A stretch of DNA of 64,000 nt from Mytilus edulis (Eukaryota > Mollusca > Bivalvia > Mytilida > Mytilidae). The stretch lies in NCBI RefSeq assembly GCF_963676685.1, contig NC_092346.1, positions 95,345,917 through 95,409,916 of the forward strand, in the 5' to 3' direction. The notes beneath the pieces were generated by a model. That model was not told the origin of the DNA, did not search any database, and was given only the letters and a program-made list of their open reading frames with translations. The position numbers were made by a program, and so were the translations under genes. Shown one piece after another: positions 35,001 to 45,539 of this stretch (position 1 is its first letter; every line of letters starts with the position of its first letter).

Positions 35001-38000
35001 TAGTCGTATTTGGAATTTTAGGTCCTCAATACTCTTTGCACTTGTTTTGCTTTATAACTTTTTTGATCTGAACGTCACTGATGAGACTTGTGTAGACGAA
35101 ACGCGCGTCTGGCGTACTCAATTATAATCCTGGTACCTTTGATAAAAAATGACCTTTTCAAGTTTTAAAAATTTTCTTGAACGTCGTCGATGGACACAGT
35201 CAGTGTCAGAATGACCGTAACGTCTTGCATCAGTTCTTTTTGTATTATGACCTTAAATCATTAAATTAATATTTGATAGGTTTTTGTGCTTTATAATGGC
35301 CAATGTCTGTGTTGCTTGTTTTTATTACACATTCGTTATAGAGGTAAACGATTTACATGATCGATGAATTTCAGTTGCTTTTTGTCTTCGGGTAAGATAC
35401 GATTTAATTATTAGTCCGCTGTTGTGAGATGTCTGATCTTTGGTCGAATTGTACATTGTAAATGTATTTAAAAGGAGAAACATGTGAGCCATCATCATCT
35501 GACCTTTCGGTATCGCGGAATCAACCCTGTTTTAAATGGGGTTTTTGTTGGTAAGTCTTTTGTTTTCTATGTAAGGTGTATCTTTTTGCCGTATTGTGAT
35601 TTTGCCACGGAGTTATCAGTTTTTCGTCGACTTATAAGTCTTGTTTTGGCCCTTGGTATCTTCAGCCTCTTTTTGATATCTTATAAAACTTACCACATAT
35701 AGGGGGACCTAAGAGGGTACCAAATCCCTGGAACATCATAAGTAGTCCTAATGCTTTGTCTAAACGTTCTGACCCTAGGAGGTCAACAAGTATCACAGAA
35801 TTTAAACTTACGAATACACCTGTATTAATATAGAAATCAACTATCTTTTAATTGCGAAAAAACATAACATGATGGTTTATTTTTAGTATAAACTCAATAG
35901 TTGTGACCGATATATATATTTTAATATTCTAAATAGTGTATAGAAATATAAGGGTATGTTTGATATCTTTTCGTTTGATATTTCATGGTTTGATATCACA
36001 TCATTTGAGCAAAAAGACATCACCAAAAGATGGAGTAGGATTTTCTAGCCCTTACGGAACAACTAAGAATACCCCCGATGTGTTGGTGGGTTCTTTTTGC
36101 ATTTTGTGTACTGTTTGTTTTTTTGCTGATATTTTATGTCCATGACATAGTCAGTTTGTTTTAAAGTTTAAATATATTTTTGGTATCTTTTGCCTCCAAT
36201 TATATATTGACAAGTACTTGTCTATCCCAAATTCATGTATTTGGTTTTGATGTTATATTTGTTATTCTCGTGGGATTTTGTCTGATGCTTTGTCCGTTTC
36301 TGTGTGTGTTACATTGTAGTGTTGTGTCGTTGTGCTCCTCTTATATTTAATGCGTTTCCCTCAGTTTTATTTTGTTACCCCGATTTTGTTTTTTGTCCAT
36401 GGATTTATGAGTTTGAACAGCGGTATACTACTGTTGCCTTTATATATTATCGTTTGAGTGCAATTCTGCATTTCCTGATTAAATTAAGATTAATTAAGAA
36501 TGGATGAATGTAAATAGTTATAATCAACAAAGCAAATTCTAGTTTTAAATGAAAACGAATCTACGAAAAAAGCATATAATTGTTAGTGAAGACACGTATT
36601 GTCGTCCCAAACATATCCTTAAAAAGCTGTCAGTTGATTGGTATTAAATGACTATACTATGGCTTTTATTTTTTTGTCTAAGAATTCTGCTGAGATACAA
36701 ATATATAACATGGTACGGGAAAAATAAATTAAATTTACCTATCAAGATTTCAGTAATAAGACCCGATTAAACTATTTAAAAAGAATGTAAAAACATATAT
36801 GTGCCATACCATATGAGTATTTGGGACGTACACCTACGGTCCGGATCGTATGCCTATACTCATACGGTCGGGCCATATGCGTATGGTCGGACCATATATG
36901 AGTATACTCATACGGTCTTGTACAAACTGGTCCATATAAGTTCAAGACCTCCCATGTCATAGTATGAGACTTTAATATGCCAAATGCACATCATAGATTG
37001 TATGAATTTTCATCTTTTCCAAATGTGTATTCAACCCTACATAATAATCGGTGAAGAGTCTATCATTTGCTATTCTTATAGAAACAAAGCTTCCTTTTTC
37101 AATCTTTGAATTAGTTTACGACACGTTTTTGTCTTATTTTCTTAGTGTATTTTCAATAGATCTTTATTCATAATTATATCCAGTATCTTTGACGGTTTTT
37201 ATAGTGCAGTTCCTAAATACCATCTAAAAAACATTTCTTCTAACATTATGTTTACTTCCAATAGCTTCAATTTCTTAAATTTCATGTATTACTTTCAATA
37301 TCAATTCTAGATTTCAGTTTTGTTGGTCTGTAATATACATATGTTTCAAATAACTTGACCAATTTCTTAAAATAAGTCAGACAGTATGAGTATTTTGCAA
37401 AAAGTACGTTAAAGGTCCAGATCGTACGCGTACGGTCCAAATACTCATATGGTCTGATACATATACATGGTTTTGTCCATTCACCACGCTTCAAACGAAA
37501 TAACATTCTTTCGCTTTATACAAAAACTATATTTTCACCGTCAACGGAGTTCGTTAAATTACGGCCATCATCGACAGTTTATTATCGACATACATCGATT
37601 TTAATAATGAAATATTTTAAAAGTTGCGAGTCAAAATTCATTTCAAAAGACATATTAGAGAAAAAAACTACTTACCAATAAACATTCCATAAACAGCTGA
37701 GTACATCATTAGATATACTTTACTATCATTAAATGGATTTAATACATTAGCAGTTCCACAAATAACCAGCGACATGCTGTAAAGCAAAAGCCGATTTACA
37801 CACTTTTGATCTGCAATCCATCCGAAAATAATACGTCCAAATGTATTTGAAATGCCAATAATTGAAAGCAGAAATGCACTGTCAAACTGGCTCATACCTT
37901 TCTCCTCAGCTCGATCTGGTAAATACACATATGGAGTATTAAATCCCAGGGCGGTGAAGTAATTCGACACAACAAATATGGTAAATATCGGGTTTGTTAA

Positions 38001-41000
38001 TAAACCAAAGTCAAAATGTCTAGAGAAGCAGCTTGACACAGTACTGTCAGTAGAGTCTGATGATAGAGCTGATTCTTTCTTTAATGCTTGTAACCCTTCA
38101 TTCTCATTTTTCACAATCGTAAAAATTTGCTTATTTGTGATCGGTTTTTCTTTTATGTCGAAGTTATCTTCTAAACTTGATAGATGAATTCCTTCATTCC
38201 TTATTGCTGACTTGTCATTTGTTTTATCAATCTTGTTTTGAACCGGTCGAAAAAAAGCCCCACACAAAACTATGTTCAGTACGAACCCTGCTTCCATTAG
38301 AATAGCACCTCTCCAACCATATTCGTCTATCAGAATACGCACAACTGGAGCAAATACAAAAGTTCCTACTCCTGAACCACTAACAGATATACCAAGAGCA
38401 AAAGATCGTCTCTTTTCAAAATGTTGTCCAACACATACTAATGTTGATAAAAATATACCACCAAATCCGATACCTAAAAGTGATATTCTATATTGTTTTA
38501 CTCTTTGAAATGAAGAATTGAAAGAAACATGTATATCTTTGCAATATTTCATATAAGGAATTTCTTCTTCACTTCGATGTATATTAAGCATATAAATTGT
38601 ACAGATGTGGTATGATTGCCAATGATGCAACTATCCTCCACAGAGTTTAAATGACTATGCAAAAAGTAATTTTAATTCACCATACAACCTTCAACCATGA
38701 AAAATAAAAAACTTATCAAAGGCCTGCCTTATTTGATGCAAGTCATATAAATACTCGTTTTGCATTGATAAAGGTCAGTATGCGATATTAAGTTTTTGAT
38801 AGTGTGAGGAGATGTTTACGGCTGTACATTTTTCTACTTTACGATATACATATTAACGTTTTGGTAATAAATTTAAGTCTCGTAGGATAGTTGTAGATAT
38901 TCCAATAGGCACCAGTTTAATTGAAGACTTGTATACTCATGATAACCAGTGTTTGGTATATTTAATAACGACCTGACTCAGTTACATTTAATTGAGAGAT
39001 TCAACAACGCTTACCATTCTTTTCATACTTTGAACGACAAAATTATGTTATATCACTACCTTTGTGACGTTTACATTCTTATCGACTGATGTACGTCAAA
39101 CGCGCGATTCTACGTCAGAGTTAATGTTAATCTACTCGGTCCTGCAATACTTAAAATCTATCCATTCTTTATGGGTGGATTTTACATACATAACTAAAAT
39201 ACTCAAACGAAAAAGCAATGAAATAATTTGTTAAATTTGATGTATGCTTTTTCTGCTTCTTTGTTAAATATTTGTTTGTTTTATTGTTGTTAAAATTATC
39301 ACACAATATTTATATTACAAGTATGTTTCATCATGATTTGTTATTCTGATTGGCTAACTGCAATCTCGCGTAATTCGTTAATCAACTTCATTTCAAATGA
39401 ATTGTAACATTCATGTTGACACCTGCTTCTACAATAAAGTGCACAGGTAAATAAAAGAAAAATCTTGATAGTGAAAAGTAAAATCACAAAAATACTGAAC
39501 TCCGAGGAAAATTCAGAACTGAAAGTCCCTAATCAAATGGCAAATCAATGATAAAACACATCAAACGAATGGACAACAATTGTCATAATCCTGACTTGGA
39601 ACAAGCATTTTCAAATGCAGCAAATTGTGGATTGAACCTGGTTTTATAGCGTTTTTTATAAACGTGTTTTCATGATCATAGCAAAATAATTAATTAAAAG
39701 TATTGAATGCTTCTTTAAGTATTAACGTCATAGGGTTGTAAAAGCAATGACCGTGCGCTTCATACAAATGTAAATTATAATAGAATTTGATGCGCCTGTC
39801 ATGCATGTCTAAGGTTTAGCTATCTATAAAACCAGGTTCAATCGACCTTACCAGTTTATGGGGGGAAAGGTGTGTAATGCTCTTTAAGTTTGTACTTATT
39901 TGGCCTATTAATTTCTTTGTATCGAACGTCACTGTTTGCCTTTTACAAATTTATAACCTGGTATCTTTGGTTAGTTTTTATCTCCTTTTATTGCAGGCTT
40001 TTGTCTGAAAATTTTAAACACATAATCCTTTAGTTATAGAGTCTATACCAACTAACTAAGTCGTGCCTATTTCCAAATTGTAAAACCTTTTTTAAATTAT
40101 TTAAGATATTTCTCATATTCATAAAAAGTATTTTGTTTCTCAGTTACCTGTTAGAATTCCAAGTGAACAGTACAAAAAATACACACTGGTAGCAAAATAG
40201 CTAATGACAAATCCAGCGGTAGCTACAAGAGCACCTAATATACACACTGATCGACATCCAAATCGATTAGTCAAAGCCCCGGTAATTGGACCTATAAATA
40301 AAATAATAAAAATTTATAAACTATCACATTTGCTTTAATTGTCCTACATGTAAGGAAAATTCATTTTGGTTGAATTAAGAGGGCTTATTTCCTACTCCGG
40401 TTAAAAACGAAATTTTTGAATTTTTGAAATTCTATGTATACGTAGTTTTGTTTTGAATGATTCATATAAATGTCATGGGCTTGATTTGCATTTAATATAT
40501 CACATTTATTATGGGACGGAATTTAAAACTGACACTGCCAGTAAATGTGGTTTGTGTGTAGGCAAACTGACTCCTTAATAAATAGGTGCAAGGGTTCTTT
40601 TACGTGCATTGTATTGTATTGACTGTTTCATTCCGTCCAGAAAGTGTTTCGTATTTACATATACCGCGTAGTAAATATATGATGTCCGATTTAAGCAAGG
40701 GTTCATTGCCAGACGGACGAAGTCAAGGAATAACCATAGTTCTATACCACAGTCAACACTGAGGATTGCATCCCATTAGATGCAGCTAGCAAAATTACTT
40801 TTTTTTCAGAAAGGGAGGCGTGTGATAGCAAAGTTTTAATTTCCTATTTTGTCGTTATTCTTAGTTTATATTTTCCCATTTAGTTCCAAAACATTTGTGT
40901 CATTACCGTTGATTGTTATTAAAATAGGTTCACTAAAAGAAGGTTTTATGGGATAAAACACTTGCATCGTCGAATAAATTAGCCTAAAGGGTATTCAGCA

Positions 41001-42588
41001 ATAAGTTATGAAAGTATGTGATAGTATTGTAAAATATTTCGATTAATATGTTAAATGAATTTCTTTGTTAAGGAATTTACTCAACTTAAGACGATTCAGA
41101 AACATGATAGAAATACGTCTTCAATCTGGGGCTAACAGTAAATCCCATTTGTATAACAATAATGTGACAAGATGAAATATTACAACAACCAGCAAATAAA
41201 TGTCAAGCAAGAAATAAAACTGCCTTTGTTATGTTAGTCCTTTTCAGGAACAATGATTTTTATCTTGTCAGACTCAACAAAAACCCTAACATAAGATACA
41301 AAGAAGAATTTAAGACAAGACATTTCCGTGAAAAATACCTTTGACGCTATTCAATGTAATGCGTTTTGTTTTATATGGTTATCACCATCGATTCCACTAT
41401 CAATTTAAATATTAAAAAACAAATTGTTTTTAATAATGTGAATTTGCATACTTTGCAAATGGACCACTTGTATAAAGATCTATAAATACTATATGTTCGG
41501 ATTGATATTCTAATAAACATACATGCAAATTTGTACATATATGTTTAACTTGAGAATGGTGCTAAAACAGTCTACAGGTGGTTTAGTTTAAACATAATTT
41601 ATTTATAGTGATTTGGGAAACAAGTTATTACAACTTATATTAATTTCATTCCTCTTTGCTGGTGCGAGTGCTGCCTTGTAGCCACATAAGCCTGTTTTTT
41701 TATCGAAATCTAAAAGGGTGTATTTTACGTGCAAGAGATATTGTTCTCTTTTACCACGGGTTATTCATTTATCATTCCCTTCCGATGGACTAGCATCGTT
41801 TCTCAAAACCGTAATCGCAAATGGTCTCAAGAGAGAGCCGAAAATTCAGTCCCTGTAAATTTCTCCCCGGTGATCGAGCCGGGAACATTTGTATTTTTAG
41901 TCCGATGCGCTAACCATTCGACCACGGCTATCCTGATGAACACGTTGTTCTGGTCTCAAGGAATAATTTAAAGATGACTGGTGCCACCTAGATTTCACAC
42001 CTAAGATAATAGGATAAAGAAAATTATTTTGTCTTGGTAATAAGTTATCAAAATTAAAATAGTGAAAATTGTTCCCCGTCGGTTAAGAAATAGCGAGAGA
42101 TTTTGCGATATCGTCTGTGCCAAATGAAGCAAGGAGTGTTCATCATTTATAATATTTTAACAATTCCAGGACCGTTGATATGTTAGACCACCAATTAAAA
42201 ATCCCTATATGTTCAACAAAATTTTTAAATTTTCACAGCTTTTTTAATAAGTTACCTTTGGATTAATTCTTGGAAGACAAAGGACCTAAAAAGGCTATCA
42301 TTGTCATTTATGAACATAGTTACTTCATTGTTACCTTTTACACTTACCTACTGTAAGCATAGTTCCTGGAATAAGGGAGGTAATCCAAGCTGTTTTTCCT
42401 TTTCCTTCCTTAAACTCATCAAGAAATTCTATATATAATATTCCCAGTGTGAATAACATTCCATCAGCAAGAACATGCGCCATGAAAGCAGAAGCAACGA
42501 TAACCCATCCCCAACCGCCATCCTTGTCATTCTCTTTGGTAATCTTATTTGTTTTAGAAACACCGTTTTCTTCCTTTTGTTTCTCCAT
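31869..42588 (-). CDS. SLC16/monocarboxylate-transporter-like MFS protein, 5 coding exons
   Basis: A 12-TM major-facilitator transporter of the SLC16 (MCT) family; members move monocarboxylates with H+, or other small organic solutes. Exons in transcript order: 42588-42348, 40291-40148, 38473-37676, 35819-35694, 32014-31869. Every junction is phase 1 with GT/AG signals, giving about 484 residues, usual for the family. Visible motifs: DGGWGWVIV near the N-terminus (MCT signature), GPITGALTNRFGCR, QHFEKRRSFALGIS with VSGSGVG, a hydrophilic TM6-7 loop, VILVDLLGSERLDKALGL, and GPPICG/WLYDGTGSY. Substrate cannot be assigned; many invertebrate MCT-like proteins are untested orphans. No lesions are seen. 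Introns hold two minisatellites and several repeat copies. An AATAAA in gene orientation (31732-31727) is a candidate polyA signal. Confidence 0.93.
32625..33365. repeat. 69-bp minisatellite, transporter intron 4
   Basis: Units of TTGTTGTACACGTGTCTCGT plus a TTTATCTTGTTTGTCCGTAC part and a CTTGATTGATGTAG part repeat at about 69 bp (23 codons). A longer insert with GATCGTCGACTTGTATTG recurs two to three times, giving a higher-order pattern. Because the unit is a multiple of three and lacks stops in some frames, long frames are open on both strands (plus 32361-32921, 32864-33193; minus 33159-32824). I treat these as by-products. Confidence 0.85.
33912..34073 (+). repeat. Family D repeat copy
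   Basis: TTTCTGTGTGTGTTACATTT, TAATGCGTTTCCCTCAG and GAACAGCGGTATACTACTG. Also at 36293-36450, with a short end fragment at 10255-10290. Confidence 0.8.
34420..34840 (+). repeat. About 42-bp minisatellite, transporter intron 4
   Basis: Roughly nine diverged units of AGTTCTATCAATTCT, CTTGAACGTCGTGGATTGAC and TTTTA. Confidence 0.8.
34830..35145 (-). repeat. Long family A copy, in transporter intron 4
   Basis: In minus orientation. It begins (plus strand) at CCACTGCTGGTGGACGTTTT, runs through AACTAAGGCATTTCTTATCC and CAATACTCTTTGC, and ends ATAATCCTGGTACCTTTGAT. It appears to show the full unit of about 315 bp that other copies keep only in part. Confidence 0.8.
35694..35819 (-). CDS. Transporter exon 4: TM10-TM11
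   Basis: 42 codons, phase 1 to phase 1, between an acceptor ending AATACAG and donor GTAAGT on the minus strand. It encodes VFVSLNSVILVDLLG, SERLDKALGLLMMF and GTLLGPPIC, matching the conserved 'vilvdllG.e.l..A.GLl...G...l.GPP' stretch of MCTs. Confidence 0.9.
36293..36450 (+). repeat. Family D repeat copy, transporter intron 3
   Basis: Same order of phrases as 33912: GTGTGTTACATTGTAGTG, TAATGCGTTTCCCTCAG, GAACAGCGGTATACTACTG. Confidence 0.8.
36805..36945. repeat. Palindromic ATGAGTAT/CATACGGTC cluster
   Basis: Several inverted short words (CATATGAGTATT, ACTCATACGGTC, TATGAGTATACTCATACG) form local hairpins; a smaller set lies at 37384-37470. The frames in this stretch are products of these words. 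Confidence 0.65.
37676..38473 (-). CDS. Transporter exon 3: TM4-TM10 and central loop
   Basis: 798 bases, phase 1 at both ends. The acceptor after CACTTTTAG starts at GIGFGGIF; the donor is GTAAGT. The second MCT signature (HFEKRRSFALGI, GSGVG) is here, then a roughly 70-residue hydrophilic, acidic/Ser-rich loop between the two six-helix bundles, and TM7-TM10. The open frame continues upstream of the splice site (to 38630) into a repeat copy; that extension is intronic. Confidence 0.92.
38590..38720 (-). repeat. Family F copy beside transporter exon 3
   Basis: GATGTGGTATGATTGCCAAT in inverse orientation, then the CCTTCAACCATGA segment. It lies about 120 bases upstream of the exon 3 acceptor and explains the longer open frame there. 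Confidence 0.75.
39466..39850. repeat. Family E copy with fold-back end
   Basis: 39466-39620 matches 24925-25070. ATTGAACCTGGTTTTATAG near 39632 is inverted as CTATAAAACCAGGTTCAAT near 39825. Confidence 0.7.
40148..40291 (-). CDS. Transporter exon 2: TM3-TM4 region
   Basis: 144 bases, phase 1 at both ends, acceptor ATTTATAG and donor GTAACT on the minus strand. It encodes GPITGALTNRFGCRSV (MFS loop 2-3) and a helix ending LGILTG. It is too short and exon-bound to stand out as an open frame and was found by homology to the family. Confidence 0.88.
40300..41689. other. Transporter intron 1, mostly unremarkable
   Basis: AT-rich intronic sequence. A phrase near 40595 (TTCTTTTACGTGCATTGTAT) resembles the SINE body at 41710, hinting at an older relic. 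Confidence 0.45.
41690..41935 (-). repeat. tRNA-derived SINE
   Basis: The minus-strand A box (GTGGTCGAATGGTTAGCGC, near 41925) and B box (GGCTCGATCACC, near 41875) are correctly ordered as in a tRNA, followed by a body that includes CTCTTGCACGTAAAATACAC. The plus-strand frame 41729-41971 is a shadow. Confidence 0.7.
42348..42588 (-). CDS. Transporter exon 1: start and TM1
   Basis: Begins at ATG 42588 (MEKQKEENG) with a short hydrophilic cytoplasmic lead, then DGGWGWVIVASAF and TM1-TM2 up to MLTVG. Ends at donor GTAAGT, phase 1. No earlier in-frame coding exon is visible; a noncoding 5' exon cannot be excluded. Confidence 0.9.
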
Positions 42589-43404
42589 TCTTCAAAACAT
42601 AAGCATGTAAACAGTTTAATGAGCACAAGAAACAAATTTAGTACGACTCCTATTTTACACTGTATATTTTTATGGTAATACGAAGTAGAAACCAGGCTTA
42701 AATCTTTCTTGCATACTATGCTATCAAAGTATTAACTAAATACAGCACACAGCTGTTTAAATAAAACAAAAAGGATGTTACTTCATTTTGTCATTTTTAT
42801 TTACAGTTTGAGGTACATGAACATGACAAACAATGTATCCTTCATTAGACAACACAACATATAAGCGTGTTTGGTGTATACAAAGTTTTACAAAAAATAT
42901 TTTAAACATGTACATGTTCATATAAAAATCAAATCAAATTCTAACTGTACGTGCAAGTGAATATTGTAAAGGTGACAAATTCTTGGTCAGCTTAGGTTCA
43001 AATATAGAAAATATCGTCGTAATTTACAGATACATTATGATGATGTATTGTATTCACAAAAACATAACTCTTCGTATTCAGAACAAAAACATTTCTAAAT
43101 CCAGTTAATATAATAATACTATTATGTGAAATTAACATCAACTCGTATCCACTAAGTATAGATCCCCGGAAAATCAACATACTAAATATCCTTGTTTTAA
43201 TTAATGATTTTAACGACGAGATTACGACGAATAATTAACTTTTTGTAATTTTAAGCTTTCTGCTACAAAGTGTAAAAAGTAGTGAATTTCTTACTTTAAC
43301 TTGTAAAATACATATAACAATAAAAACCATTTATTAATTTTGTTTTTGGTATACTTTAAAAGTGTTTAAAAAAAAAACGTTTGAACTTACATTTTTTTTA
43401 AGCT

Positions 43405-44135
43405 TCCTACTTTATTTTCTATTACCTTTAGACTGACCAGTTAATGTATCTATGAGGTCAATACTTTTGAAATATTCACGTATGGTCCATTTGTTTGTGT
43501 ATCACTTGAACTCTAATGGTAGATTTTATATAATGGTTTACCTAAGGTTTGACAGAATATCATCCAACATGTGACATAACAGTCTGAAAGTGAGCAACAT
43601 AGATTGACATCAGCTTAAACGTTGTCTTTGATATATTTGGCAGGATTTTGCATGCCTCATGTTGTTACACTGCCGAGTCGTGTCATTATACACGTTATAT
43701 ATTTCACTACGTTCAAATTTTATTTTGATTGTGTAACGGTTAACAGTGAGTGTCATTTCTCTATTATTAACAGTCTTCAGCATTTTAAACTAAAGACTTG
43801 CTTTTTTTTAGAGAAATTGCATGACGTCGTAGCAACCTTAACTTGAAAAAGCCTCCCCTTTATTATCAACAAAATCAATAACTGATAGACTTACAGTTTT
43901 TCATCTATGCTTTCCACTTTCTTTTTCCTTTCACATAATTACCTTTAAACTGACCAGTAAATTATTTATAAGGTCAAAATTTTAATATATTCACGCATGG
44001 TCCAGTTATTTGTAAATCACTTTAACCCTAATTATAGATTAACTTTTATGGTTTACCTAAGGTTTGATATACAATCCAAAATGTGGCATAGCACATTTAA
44101 AGTGACCAACAAAGATTGACACCAGATTAAATTTT
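43405..44135. repeat. Tandem duplication upstream of the transporter start
   Basis: 43405-43622 and 43920-44135 are diverged direct copies about 515 bp apart, sharing CTGACCAGT, TATGGTTTACCTAAGGTTTGA and GATTGACA.CAG. They lie 0.8-1.5 kb upstream of the ATG, so they may be part of the promoter region or of a 5' intron. Confidence 0.7.
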
Positions 44136-44576
44136 GCCTTTAATGTTTTTTTAAGAAGGGCAATTGTACCGGATATGAATCGAATTATTGAACCATTTTC
44201 ACCTTTATAATATATCTATTAGAATCACAGGTGGGGTTTTCGTATCAATGTTATAGTCAATAGGTGTGTTTTGAATATATTATACATTTCATCGTTTAAA
44301 GGCATGTTTTGGAGGACTGTGTCAATGTCATTTTAACTACTGTATTGTTTACGTCTATATTTTGCCTTTTATTTTATTTTATTCCGATAATATCCATTGC
44401 ATGTGATATATCATAAGTAAATGCTAGAAAATATATTGAACATGATAAGCTAATAAACTCATAATCTCAAACACTGTAAAACATTTTTTGTCAAATCAAT
44501 ATAGAATAAATACCCGTAATGTCATTTTATTGTAAAAAAATTGGGCTTGTAACTACAATCATGAATGTGACTTACC

Positions 44577-44930
44577 TAAATTTACTATTTACCGGGTTTG
44601 TAATAACACGAGTAACCCGACGGGTGCCACATGGTGAACTGGATCTGCTTAACATTCCGGAGCACCTGAGATCAACCCCAGGTTTTGGTGGGGTTCGTGT
44701 TGCTTAGTTTTTAGTTTTCTATGTTGTGTCATGTGTACTATTGTTTGTCTGGTTTTCTTTTTTCATTTTTAGCCATGGCGTTTTCAGTTTGTTTTCGATC
44801 TATGAGTTTGACTGTCCCTCTGGTATCTTTCGCCCCTCTTTTACATTTCTATATATCATCATTCCAGCAGCACCTGCACATGAAGTAAAAAATCTCCCAG
44901 TTGATACGGTATTCCAGTATGTCTGAAGAC
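44577..44930 (+). mobile_element. Family C tail joined to an RT fragment
   Basis: From CGACGGGTGCCACATGG through GCCATGGCGTTTTCAG to ATCATTCCAGCAGCACCTGC and TCTCCCAGTTGATACGG. The last 65 bases correspond to the RT segment IPAAPAYG..ISQLIRYS seen at 55640-55700, here frameshifted. Confidence 0.8.
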
Positions 44931-44941
44931 CCTATTCTATT

Positions 44942-45106
44942 GCAGACAGAACTTAAGTCAATATAATGGAAAATAATTCCGTAGAACATGCAGATTAGCC
45001 GGCAATGTACCGTTATTTGTATAACATGCAGATTAGCATACAAACAACGGTACATTGCCGGCTAATCTGAATGTTCCACGGAATAATTGTCCATTATATT
45101 GTCTGC
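44942..45106. mobile_element. Fold-back hairpin element, about 165 bp
   Basis: The left arm (GCAGAC, a 12-base insertion, AATATAATGG... CAGATTAGCCGGCAATGTAC) pairs with the right arm (GTACATTGCCGGCTAATCTG ...CCATTATATTGTCTGC) over about 60 bases, and the stem continues through TTTGTAT/ATACAAA to a 15-base loop. Confidence 0.85.
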
Positions 45107-45539
45107 TTCGCCTTTCTTGTACTTATGGCTACTCGTAAGATGCACATTAAAGTCTTAAACCATGCACTTAGTATACCCCTATCATAAGAACATTCATAAC
45201 ATTACAGACTTATCAATTAGTATACTTAAAGTATATATTTAAATCATTTATCACAGTTTAACTTACGTATGACTAAGCGACAAGTATACATCTAAAATCT
45301 AAAACAAAAAAAGTAGTTAAAAATTATCACTTATATAAGCTTTAATTATAACCACCTGACTGAATTTGAAATATTAAAATCTACCATAAGCTAAAATCTC
45401 TAAATGTCATTATCATCTTTAACACACTTTAAAAAAATATTTCACTAATTTGAAAAACTAAATGGACAGTCTTTACAGTAATACACTTGTTCTCTTCTTA
45501 TGTAGAGCAAAACATAGGCTACCTGACAAGTAATAATAG

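Noticed and set aside
36772-36960. 62-codon frame with repeated YEY/RPYEY words
   Set aside because: Arises from the palindromic ATGAGTAT/CATACGGTC words of a local repeat; no other coding evidence.
38474-38630. N-terminal extension of the transporter's large exon (MHHWQSYHIC...)
   Set aside because: It includes family F repeat sequence, and the acceptor at 38474-38475 joins exon 2 in phase to give the expected LTG-IGFGG family sequence.
42429-42635. 68-codon minus-strand frame over the transporter's first exon
   Set aside because: Shadow of the true frame; it lacks the DGGWGW motif.
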